From: Acestrorhynchus altus
Taxonomy: Eukaryota > Chordata > Actinopteri > Characiformes > Acestrorhynchidae
Assembly: GCA_034509495.1 (NCBI GenBank)
Contig: CM067520.1
Coordinates: 1,664,930-1,728,929, forward strand
Length of the DNA: 64,000 bases
Reading direction: 5' to 3'
A model generated the notes under the pieces. The model saw only the letters and a list, made by a program, of their open reading frames with translations, did not search any database and was not told the origin of the DNA. Shown piece after piece: positions 26,901 to 32,669 of the stretch. The stretch's first letter is position 1. Each line of letters begins with the position of its first letter. A program made the translations under genes and the position numbers.

Positions 26901-29900
26901 GATCAGACAGTTTGATCAGACAGTTTGATCAGACAGTTAGTTTAGACAGTTAGATCAGACAGTTTGATCAGACAGTTAGATCAGACAGTTAGATCAGACA
27001 ATTAGGATCAGACAGTTAGATCAGACAGTTAGTTTAGACAGTTAGATCAGACAGTTAGATGTAGACAGTTAGTTTAGACAGTTAGATCAGACAGTTAGTT
27101 TAGACAGTTAGATCAGACAGTTAGTTTAGACAGTTAGATCAGACAGTTAGATCAGACAGTTTGATCAGACAGTTAGTTTAGACAGTGGCCGATGGCCGCA
27201 GATCTGTGATGTGTAATCGGCTCTTCCACCTGGGAGGATTCCTTCCCACGATGCCCGGAGCTGCTTATCGAACACAGTCTGAGTCGACAGGAAATTACAA
27301 GACTGTGATTTAATTATGCTCCTATTTAACTTCCTCTAGGTAATGAAACATAATGGGTAGACTTCATTTGTCCAATAAGCTTTACTTGGGCCAATTAATT
27401 ACAATTTGAAGTGGTGAGGCTTGGGTTCAATTAGCACACAGGCCCAAAACAATCCATTTTCATTTAGTGCATTGAGAAGACTGCAGGGAATTTAGACACA
27501 TTTCGGAATAACTGTTTAACCCCCCCATAAAGTCTTTAACAGAGACGCTCAGAGTGGACTAAACCCACGCTCCAGTGAAAGCAGTGTGGGTTCAGTGGCT
27601 GTGAACATAACAGGGAACCGCTGAGGTCAAGGAGCTTTGAGTAAATATATCAGGTCCAACAGTTATAGAGAAGAGGCTTCTTTAGTCTGATTGCTTTACA
27701 AGCTGAGCTGAATTTACACAACAGGCTAAAATTTCCCTTCTATAATTCAGTGTATTAATAATAAACACTGAAAGTAAAGGTGCCATTAAGCAGGGCTATT
27801 TAATGAATTCATTATGATTCACAAAGGTCCAGAACATCATAAAGTCTAACTACATTATGACATAGTGCCAAACCCTGTATACCGAAGTCGTTCAGTAGTG
27901 CTACCAACATTTTATGTAGACCAGACCTGTTTTTATAAAAACAAAAAAAATCTATTTTTTGTTTATTTTTGTTGTAACAAGAAGAAGGAATGGAGTGAAT
28001 GGAAGTAGTTACTGCCCACCTCTGACCTTCTAAAGTGTGTATCAGGTGGAAAATCCAGCACTTGCCCTCCTTATACCCCTTTTCGTCTTAAAGCACTGTG
28101 CCATTTTTCATTGGAGATAAAGTGCATGTAGAGAACAACGCTCCAAGCCTCTGGGCATTTGAAGAACAGAAAAAGGCTGTTAGATCGAAGTAGCCACTCC
28201 AGCATGCTTTTGGAGATGCCATCCTCCAGCGGCGGCTGCGCGGCCAACAAGAGCCTCCGCTTTGTTGTTATCGATCAGCTTTGATCCGAAAGGTTCTGGC
28301 TGGTCAATGGGAAAAGGTCACGGGCTGCTTGAATATCAGCTCCGCAATGAACCAGCCAGCCCTCACTGTAAACTATTCATCAAATGAAAAGCCTGGAGAG
28401 ACGATGCTGGAGTTCCGTAGTTATTTTCCCATGTGAACATAAGGAGTCCTGATGTTTAATACGTTTATAATTTTATGAAACAAATTAACGATAAAATCGT
28501 GAAGTTCGTTTGTTAATTTCCACTCTTCATTTCACAATTTTCCAAATAAAAATGATAGAATTATGTGCAGCACTGTGCAAAAGTGAGATCCTTCAGTCAA
28601 AATGCCCAACAGCTTCAGGTCAAGAAGAGAAAGTCAAGAGAAATTCAAAGGAAAGAAGAAGAAGCGATTCCCCCGGTAGACCGCCAGCACTGCCCCTCAT
28701 CAGACAAACAGCACAGCTTTCATCTTTGAAAAGAGAGAAAACAATCAAGCTCCACTCTCACTCTCTCAGATCTGAGAACATCCACAGGTGTGTGTGTCCA
28801 TTCTTCCTCTGTGAGAAGACGACTCAACGCTGTGGATCTGAAAGAACGTGGAGCTGATGGAGAAGCTCTTGCTGAGAAAAGCAAACAAATCAAACAGAGA
28901 AGCTGCTGCAGCTCAGCTCTCCGGACGATGGACTGACCACCTCAGGTTCAGGCCTCAACACCTTTGAATGTGCTTGAGAGGACTTGGATGGGAAGCAGAA
29001 ACGGCTCAGACTTCTAAGGCTGAAGTTTGGAGATTTATAAAAACAGTGAAAGCTGCACTAAAGGGTCGTAGATCCAACCACACTCACAATCTGATGACTC
29101 AAACATAGTGTTGTCCAGATCCAGGCTTTAATGGGTTGGGGATTGGTTATTTTAATCTGAACCCAGTTCTGATTCTTAGTTTGCTGTGTTCTGATTGCAC
29201 CAAACATGTCTTCTGTTACTGAGCCTAAATAATTCATCTTTGGATTAATCTGTCCAAAGCACATTGTTCCACAAGTCCTGCTCTTTGACTAGAGAAAACT
29301 CTGGAGGACAAAACTCTGGAGAACTTTAGTTTTGTCCTGATGTTTTCTGACAGTAACAGTTTCCTCCTTAAACTCCTCCCATGAAGATGAAACTGGTCTC
29401 TTTCTGATGGCAGAAGCTGCACTTTGACATGAGCTCTGTTTGAGAGCTCCCTGCAGGTCTGTGATGAACATTTTAGGATTGTTGGATCTTCTTCACTCAT
29501 CTTGTGGTTCTGCTCTTGGGCTGATCTTGCTAGGACGGTCTGATCTGGTCACGTGGTCAGCTGTTCTAAATGTCCTCACTTCTAAATGATGTTCCAGACA
29601 GTGGAACGGCTGATTTCTGATTGTTCTGAGATCTTTTTAAATCCTTTCTCAGAATCATCTGCATCTACAACTGCAACTTTCTTTCTGAAGACCTCAGAGA
29701 GCTCTTAGGATCTAATCATGGAGATCCCACTCACTTCAACAAGCAAGAGCAAACCAAACTAATGTCTGAGGTTTATATAAGTCTAAGATCGTCTAATGAT
29801 TTCTCCTTTCTACTTTATTACTTTTTATAAATTATGTTTAAAAGACATTTCTTTAGTTTTATGTTTTCAGTTTTAAAATGATGATCGAATGTCTGTATGT

Positions 29901-31094
29901 TTAAATACGATGACCGTATGTGGTTTTGGTGATTTCACAATTAAAAACTGGATCATTCAGAAGTGACTGTGCACAGAGGAGCACAATGTGAAATGAAATG
30001 TCCTCTATTCAGTTCCCGCTGGACGCCCACACACAGCTATTTGTACTGCTCAGTTAATGTACAATAGCAGATGCTCACCGCTCACCATAATCAATTCTAT
30101 GTACACATTTTCACTTGCTTGCACTGAGCATGTGTCTAAGCCTGTCCAGCCAAATGCTCTTATGCTGACGAACAGCAGAGGTCAAACGGTGTTATGCTTA
30201 AGTAAAGACCGTTGACACTGAGGGACATTCATATTGCATCAATCTTGGCTGTAACTCATACATACACACATCAACCGTAAGAGCAGTAAACACTCAATGT
30301 TTTATTGGCTGCAGGCGAACGTATGCTACCGCGCCAAGGCTTTCGTTATCGCAGGGGAACTGTTTATTTTGCACTCTGTTTATGGAATGTTCTCCTTGAC
30401 TGGAATCTGGATTCAAGAACTGAATTTGAAGACCCCTGATCTAACATTTACTCTATAACCATCTCCCATCTCTGACATCGACTGGAAGAACGACGTTCCT
30501 GCTCCTCTGTGCGGAATTCTTTCAGCTCTGTGATGTTTCGGCGTCAGTCTTTGTACAAACGCTCTTCCGTTCTCCTCAAACCCCCTCTGATACAGTAAAG
30601 ATCTCATAGTGGTTTCTATGATGGAGAGATCTCCACACCCTAGTGCAGCAGAGCAGCTCCAAACCATCACACTTCCACCACCACGCTTCACAGCTGCTAT
30701 GAGCTTCTTCTGCTCAGATGGTGTGTCAAATCCAGTGTCTCAAACATGTCTGAACGTATCAAACATCAGGACCAATAGTGTACATTAGCTATTAGTGTTG
30801 TTTTCCTAAATACACATTATAAAAAAGTCCTCACAGAAGTGTAGAAGACACTGTGTGTATTATAGGTGTTGCTACCTTATTGCTTCTCTGAGCTCTGAAC
30901 CCGTGTGTTTGTGTCTCTTTGTCTTCAGGCACATGAGCTTCTTTGCATCCAAAGCGAGCCCCACATCAGTGATCCTGGACCTTTGGGAAGCCCAGCACTT
31001 CCACAGCGGAAACCTCAACCAGCTGGCCGCCGTCATGGCCGAGATCGGCAAACAGGAAGCCATGATATTCCTGGTGTCAGATGGGGAGTGCTAA
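533..31094 (+). CDS. unc5a: Netrin receptor UNC5A, C-terminal half (8 coding exons; 5' part outside window)
   Basis: Spliced CDS: 533-832, 2049-2136, 2866-3034, 9123-9356, 20473-20622, 25576-25740, 26412-26590, 30929-31094. All seven internal junctions keep the frame and use GT/AG, giving about 483 residues ending in TAA. Order: cytoplasmic linker (residues 1-80), ZU5 (about 80-225, starting at SYGTFNFLGGRL), UPA (about 230-370), death domain (about 400-483). UNC5 proteins are single-pass netrin receptors mediating axon repulsion and acting as dependence receptors; the ZU5-UPA-death module is the cytoplasmic signalling part. Assignment to UNC5A over B/C/D rests on remembered human UNC5A segments such as HLLTIQPDL, the threonine run before YQG, EFVSRLS, and the SFFASK and LDLWEA death-domain motifs. 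Human UNC5A is about 840 residues, so roughly the first 360 (signal peptide, Ig, TSP1, membrane segment) are missing to the left. Introns reach 11 kb and carry many transposon remnants. Confidence 0.93.
2049..2136 (+). CDS. unc5a: unc5a exon: ZU5, ISLLIPPEAIPRGK segment
   Basis: Acceptor ctctcaccAG and donor CTGAG|GTGGGT. This 88-nt exon encodes G-ISLLIPPEAIPRGKIYEIYLTVQRKEDL, the most conserved strand-turn block of ZU5 domains. The first codon is completed from the previous exon's single G, and the last two bases AG join the next exon's G to make Arg. A peptide beginning ISLLIPP..AIPRGK at this position is typical of all UNC5 paralogues, so this exon fixes the family but not the member. Confidence 0.95.
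2276..2336 (+). repeat. (TG)n microsatellite with (CGTG)n end
   Basis: Uninterrupted TG dinucleotides to 2320, then four CGTG units. Located in the intron between the two ZU5 exons at 2049 and 2866. Confidence 0.95.
2866..3034 (+). CDS. unc5a: unc5a exon: ZU5 middle, LPLAGCQTLLSP segment
   Basis: Acceptor gccttcAG and donor TGGGAG|GTGGGT. It encodes LPLAGCQTLLSPVVSCGPPG followed by VVLTRPVIISMDHC and ending RLKKQSYEGTWE. It matches human UNC5A closely (LPLAGCQTLLSPIVSCGPPG in memory). The exon ends on a complete codon. A fold-back transposon begins only about 35 bp after the donor site. Confidence 0.95.
3069..3812. mobile_element. Fold-back (long inverted-repeat) element, copy 1
   Basis: The left arm (about 3120-3385) and right arm (about 3605-3740) are near reverse complements: GTGGTGGTGTGTTAGTGTG at the left against CACACTAACACACCACCACC at the right, and GCAGTGCTGCTGGAG against CTCCAGCAGCACTGC. 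They enclose a loop of about 215 bp that is not self-complementary. The outer part of the right arm is missing compared with copy 2. Similar sequence occurs at 15066-15343, 21990-22722 and 26085-26200. No transposase is present, so it is non-autonomous. Ends are approximate. Confidence 0.8.
5930..6240. repeat. Degenerate tandem array, unit about 22-25 bp
   Basis: Diverged repeats of a motif close to ATGATTCAGTATCTACAATA occur (GATTCAGTGTCTA, GATTCAATATCTAC, GATTCACTGTCTACAATA, ATGATTCAGTATCTG and others), with a local perfect tandem GAGTCACTATT at about 6060-6080. It is intronic, AT-rich and old. Confidence 0.65.
7305..7605 (+). mobile_element. tRNA-derived SINE
   Basis: The head resembles a pol III tRNA promoter: an A-box-like GAGTGGTTCAGTGGTCTAA near 7318-7336 and a B box AGGTTTGAATCC near 7365-7376 (consensus GGTTCGAATCC). 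The body GGGTGGGTAGATGGCGCCCTC and tail ATGTATCGGAGGAAGCATGTG match a SINE family I recall as common in ostariophysan fishes. The B box has lost its CpG, so the copy is old. The exact ends are uncertain. Confidence 0.7.
8125..8153 (+). repeat. (TG)n microsatellite
   Basis: Pure TG tract in the 6.1-kb intron upstream of the 9123 exon. Confidence 0.95.
8520..8985 (-). mobile_element. Tc1/mariner-type transposase 3' remnant, family B
   Basis: On the minus strand this reads SPDLSLIENVW(T)LL, the catalytic-Glu block of IS630/Tc1/mariner transposases, followed by a typical C-terminal MQRRL-type tail. It then continues into sequence containing GATCAATAAATACTGATCAGATCAGACTACAG. Relatives of the same family are at 20030-20272 (+), 24960-25435 (-), 54765-54985 (+) and 61310-61450 (-). 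Frameshifts make it non-functional. Confidence 0.75.
9092..9118 (+). repeat. (TG)n tract abutting an unc5a splice acceptor
   Basis: The TG run ends at gtgtattAG, the acceptor of the 9123 exon, and so replaces the usual polypyrimidine tract. Confidence 0.9.
9123..9356 (+). CDS. unc5a: unc5a exon: end of ZU5 and start of UPA
   Basis: The 234-nt exon is exactly 78 codons in phase 0. The acceptor AG (gtattAG) directly follows a (TG)n tract that occupies the place of the polypyrimidine tract, which is unusual. It encodes DVLLLGEELVSEPYYCQLE, then VFTEQLGRFALVGESLSMAAAKRLKLLLFAP and IRVYCTDDTQDLIK, the hallmark YYCQLE..C.VFTEQLGRFALVGE block shared by UNC5 proteins. Donor is AAG|GTGAGC. Confidence 0.95.
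9884..10500. repeat. Degenerate GGATA/TATAG pentamer-like repeat, split by a retroelement
   Basis: Runs of GGATG, GGATA, TATAG and AGTAT-like words at 9895-10010 resume after 10295 (GTATGGTATAGACTG, GATATAGGGTAGGACAG and so on). The two halves were one array before the insertion at 10021-10285. Confidence 0.65.
10021..10285 (+). mobile_element. 5'-truncated retroelement insertion with target-site duplication
   Basis: The insert carries GGGCATCCGGCGTAAA and near its end GATCCGCTGTGGCGACCCCT..GGGAGCAGCTGAAAGAAG, running into a (GAA)n(GGA)n tail. I recall this 3' end as a very common fish non-LTR retroelement tail but do not assign the family. Direct repeats GTGTACTTC flank it at 10012-10020 and 10286-10294, as expected for target-primed insertion. 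Confidence 0.8.
10881..10963 (+). repeat. (GA)n microsatellite
   Basis: GA repeats with small interruptions (AAAG, GGGG). Confidence 0.95.
11854..11888 (+). repeat. (TG)n-(CG)n tract
   Basis: TG run continuing into CGCGCGCG, an alternating purine-pyrimidine tract with Z-DNA potential. Confidence 0.9.
12095..12400 (+). mobile_element. Fragment of a non-autonomous DNA transposon (family C)
   Basis: Contains CATCATTCCAGAGAACACAG, TTTATACCCCTCTA and CAGCAATGGGTGCA, ending in GTCCACAAATATTTGGACATACAGTGT. That end looks like a Tc1-type terminal repeat with an inner palindromic AAATATTT. The same blocks recur at about 44150-44475, 48600-48680 and 61790-62050. Confidence 0.6.
12492..12542 (+). repeat. 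10-bp tandem repeat (CGTACACACA)n
   Basis: Five near-perfect copies of CGTACACACA. Confidence 0.9.
12670..12725 (+). repeat. (CT)n microsatellite
   Basis: Pure CT run of about 56 bp. Confidence 0.95.
13811..14016 (+). repeat. Two (TG)n blocks, 13811-13899 and 13969-14016
   Basis: Long TG runs with occasional GAG interruptions, separated by about 70 bp of unique sequence and a short TATATATA tract. Confidence 0.95.
14118..14180 (+). repeat. (GA)n followed by (TG)n
   Basis: GA run to 14170, then five TG units. Confidence 0.95.
14249..14313 (+). repeat. (TG)n microsatellite
   Basis: TG run with one TCTG interruption. Confidence 0.95.
14425..14497 (+). repeat. (GGGA)n-(GA)n purine tract
   Basis: GGGA tetranucleotides pass into a GA dinucleotide run. 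The strand is all-purine. Confidence 0.95.
15066..15343 (-). mobile_element. Fold-back element, copy 3 (loop plus short inner arms)
   Basis: Bounded by GCAGTGCTGCTGGAGTGTTTAAAC... and ...GTTTAAAC-AGTCCAGCAGCACTGC, the inner edges of the inverted arms. The loop is inverted relative to copies 1 and 2. Outer arms are absent, so this is either a deletion derivative or a recombination product. Confidence 0.75.
16030..16450 (-). mobile_element. Tc1-like transposase remnant, family A
   Basis: On the minus strand HGGGSVMVWSCC is the conserved block between the catalytic Asps of Tc1 transposases. Related remnants lie at 29060-29480, 30440-30725 (both -) and 37740-38010 (+). Stops and frame changes occur throughout. 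Confidence 0.75.
16451..20029. other. unc5a intron with little repeat content
   Basis: About 3.5 kb without recognisable transposons except the local duplication near 17.3-17.8 kb. No exon recognised. In contrast to the neighbouring repeat-rich stretches it could harbour regulatory sequence, but nothing specific is visible. Confidence 0.45.
17255..17805. repeat. Diverged local duplication inside unc5a intron
   Basis: The segments about 17262-17400 and 17655-17785 share in the same order CCCGGAGGACGGG/CCCGAGGACTGG, GGGCGC(G)AAG(G)ATGTGAC(T/G)GAGGCAGAC, CTCCACTGCCTCA(A/G)AAGTGCAAATGGA and GGAGATGG(A/C)AGCC. Spacing is close to 390 bp. A third partial echo is GACATCAACTGGAGACCCAGT near 17940 against AACATCAACTGGAGAACCAGT near 17596. 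Confidence 0.65.
20030..20272 (+). mobile_element. Tc1/mariner-type 3' remnant, family B
   Basis: Plus-strand copy of the family seen inverted at 8520-8985: CTCCATGCAGAGACGTCTGGCGTGTTGCGTTAAACCCGACG... followed by the ATTGATCAGATCAGACTACAG end. Confidence 0.75.
20473..20622 (+). CDS. unc5a: unc5a exon: UPA domain, first part
   Basis: 150 nt, 50 codons, phase 0 at both ends; acceptor gcgctctgcAG, donor TACCAG|GTGGGT. It encodes EVMQMEAQLGGRLIDEP and then LLFKDSYHNLRLSIHDLP, matching the UNC5A EVVQLEKQLGGQLI.EP and FKDSYHNLRLSIHD blocks. It is flanked by an 11.1-kb upstream intron, the largest complete intron of the gene in this window, and a 5-kb downstream intron. Confidence 0.95.
21490..21560 (+). 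repeat. (ATT)n-(GTT)n trinucleotide repeat
   Basis: TTA/ATT units pass into TTG units. Confidence 0.95.
21990..22722. mobile_element. Fold-back element, copy 2 (most complete)
   Basis: Outer arms: CACACAGGAGCTCTTTGTGG(TTCTATAATT) at 22034-22063 is answered by (AATTATAGAA)CCACAAAGAGCTCCTGTGTG near 22674-22703. Inner arms match as in copy 1, and ATCTTCAATGATCAGGACC is answered by GGTCCTGATCATTGAAGAT. The arms are about 240-260 bp each around a loop of about 215 bp. The total is near 700 bp. Confidence 0.85.
23418..23453 (+). repeat. (TTTG)n microsatellite
   Basis: Eight to nine TTTG units. Confidence 0.95.
23874..23929 (+). repeat. (GT)n microsatellite
   Basis: Pure GT run of about 56 bp. 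Confidence 0.95.
24960..25435 (-). mobile_element. Tc1/mariner transposase remnant with all three catalytic blocks, family B
   Basis: On the minus strand from right to left: VIFSDESHFCLQGDHMSR (first Asp) near 25430-25375, then the ARPHTA block of the second Asp near 25220, where the usual QDNARPHTA reads QDDARPHTA, then SSPDLSLIENVW (Glu) near 25145-25110. The blocks fall in different frames or are broken by stops, so it is a dead copy. It is the longest relic of this family in the window. Confidence 0.8.
25503..25570 (+). repeat. (CT)n tract at splice acceptor
   Basis: Pyrimidine-only run ending directly before the ccctgtAG acceptor of the 25576 exon. Confidence 0.95.
25576..25740 (+). CDS. 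unc5a: unc5a exon: UPA domain, second part
   Basis: 165 nt, 55 codons, phase 0 at both ends. The acceptor ccctgtAG follows a (CT)n tract at 25503-25570 that serves as a very long polypyrimidine tract. It encodes EIPFYHIWSGSQRSLHCTFT, LERMSVSTCELSC, then VWQVEGEGQSFSLDFNISK, as in human UNC5A (EIPFYHIWNGTQRYLHCTFT). The UPA domain packs against ZU5 and the death domain in autoinhibited UNC5 structures. Confidence 0.95.
26085..26200. mobile_element. Fold-back element, single arm fragment (copy 4)
   Basis: GTTTAAACACTCCAGCAGC, CACACACTAACACACCACC and CAGTGTGACCGCAGTGCTGAG match one arm of the fold-back element. It sits in the 671-bp intron between the 25576 and 26412 exons of unc5a. Confidence 0.75.
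26412..26590 (+). CDS. unc5a: unc5a exon: UPA to death domain, first death-domain helices
   Basis: 179 nt; acceptor tccccgcAG, donor CTCGACAG|GTAACT. It encodes a variable linker (DNRPLDSDFLLVDNSTP), then LAGPSAFQIPYLIRQKICSSLD and GADWRLLAQRLKLDR, the start of the death domain. The terminal AG joins the G of the last exon to make Arg. The preceding intron is only 671 bp, but it still contains an arm of the fold-back element. Confidence 0.95.
26672..27186 (+). repeat. 13-bp minisatellite with 52-bp higher-order period
   Basis: About 39 copies of a 13-bp unit in four main variants: TTAGATCAGACAG (A), TTTGATCAGACAG (B), TTAGTTTAGACAG (C) and TTCGATCAGACAG (D). C units begin at 26781, 26833, 26885 and 26937, exactly 52 bp apart, giving blocks C-A-B-D, C-A-B-A, C-A-B-B, C-A-B-A. 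Further right the pattern becomes C-A-C-A. It starts about 80 bp after the unc5a donor at 26590. Confidence 0.9.
28560..29820 (-). mobile_element. Composite Tc1-like remnant region
   Basis: 29060-29480 on the minus strand resembles the family A Tc1 transposase (GTGCTTTGGACAGATTAATCC is the broken WTDES/P block; ...AACAGAAGACATGTTTGG follows). 29490-29750 on the minus strand resembles the N-terminal DNA-binding part. 28565-29050 is a separate transposon-like piece starting GCACTGTGCAAAAGTGAGATCC, a motif typical of fish Tc1 ends. All frames are broken. Confidence 0.6.
30440..30725 (-). mobile_element. Tc1-like transposase remnant, family A
   Basis: Minus strand reads RGGGSVMVWSCSAALGCG and LSIIETTMRSLLYQRGFEENGR, closely matching the copy at 16030-16450. 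It lies in the last unc5a intron, about 200 bp before the final exon. Confidence 0.75.
30929..31094 (+). CDS. unc5a: unc5a last coding exon: death-domain C-terminus and stop
   Basis: Acceptor tgtcttcAG. It encodes HMSFFASKASPTSVILDLWE, AQHFHSGNLNQLAAVMAEIG, then KQEAMIFLVSDGEC and TAA at 31092-31094. UNC5 proteins end right after the death domain with an acidic/Cys tail (human UNC5A ends SEAEC), so the stop position is the family norm and the protein is not truncated at this end. Confidence 0.95.
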
Positions 31095-31646
31095 CACACA
31101 CATTTCCATATACACGTACACACACAGGCAGACAGACAGACAGACTCCCTGAATGGTGGGTGTAGAGAAGGCCGACGCTTTCCCCACCCTGCATTAACGG
31201 AGAAAGGACTAATCTGAGAACAGGGTTTTCCCACCCCGCTAGGCCATGGGTGTGCTGTGACACTATAACTCCCCACTCACACGCGCAGTACACTCCTGTC
31301 CAAGCACGATGTATAGAGAACATCCAGATGTTGTTCTGGCCCCATCTGTATTCACATTCGAACAGTTAGTACGTCTGTTTTACCCACTGTAGCGTCAGGC
31401 ACATTTCTATGCCATATTGAAATCTGAGAAGCCAATAGCAGAGAACCAATGGACGGATTCGTTCAGTGTGACATGGCATTTAGCAATATGCAAACGTTAA
31501 CTGTAAATCAGAGACCGTTTCATGAGGCCACACATTACCTCACAGAGCGTCCACAGAGAGTCCGATTAAAAGTATAGGAAGTACGATTTTCCATTAAAGC
31601 CTGTTTAAGATAATATTCCCTAACTGGGTATGGAGGGGTTACACAG

Positions 31647-32669
31647 CAGGGGTGGAAAAAGTGCACTTAAGTGAAAGTATGACTCCCAACGTCTCCACCA
31701 GTATCACCAATTAAAACTCATGAAGCAATTCCCAGTAATTTCCCAGTTACGACTAACCCTAATCCTAACTCGGGTCCCGACTTAAAGTAACAGAAAGTAG
31801 GATGTAAACAAGAATTTGCAGGGGATGTTTTTTTTAAACAGCGTTTTCAAACATTTTAGTTCTGGAACGACGGCAAACTTGTGAGATTTTAAGGCAAGAA
31901 AAAAAAATCTTTATTCATAAGTCATTTAAACATTAATATAAAATGTACGGATTGTTATTTTTGGAATTGAATTTCAAATCAAATAATTATATTATTCTCC
32001 CTTTAAAACCTGAACCATTGCCAAAACTTTCCAATTATTAAAATCTGAGTATTATTAAAACAAAAAAGAATGACTTTTATTTTTATTCCAGTCGATTTAC
32101 TGTGCAGTTTTATTTTTTAAAACTAAAACAAAATGATATGAATTATTTAGGAAATTAATTTACGATTATATTATTATTTACATATTATTTAATAATACTT
32201 TAAGATAATTATCCCACCTGTTGCAGCTCACTTGGGTTAAAATTAAAGGGTAAAGGGTTAAAATTATAAATACATATCATTAAAGAAATGGGGTTTTTTT
32301 GCACAGTATGGAAACAAAAAAAATCAAGGGTTGTATTAGATACAAATCCAACTTTGTAAAAAAAGAAAGAAAGAAAAAAAAGAAACATTTAAAGACATTT
32401 TATTGATCATTAAAAACTAAAATTGCTCAAAAAAGGAACCACCAGGATGCAATATTACAAAGCAAAGGTCTGACTTTTCATGCTCCGATAACTCGTATGT
32501 GATCGTGCAGCGTTCATCATAATGCAGAGAATTTTTGCACATAAAAAAGACAAAATAAAAGTCTCTAAAATCGAAACGAATCCACATTGTTATGAATCCT
32601 ATCATTGTGAAAATCCTGAAGCAGCACTGTGCAGTAGAGTTACTATCACTTAAGTATTTTCCACCCCTG
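31647..32669. mobile_element. hAT-like MITE (non-autonomous DNA transposon)
   Basis: The left end CAGGGGTGGAAAAAGTGCACTTAAGTG and the right end CACTTAAGTATTTTCCACCCCTG are inverted repeats about 1 kb apart. The interior is AT-rich with no coding potential. CAGGGGTGGAAA...ACTTAAGT ends are typical of fish hAT MITEs. Flanks TTACACA and TTCACACA could be a decayed 8-bp target duplication. Confidence 0.75.
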
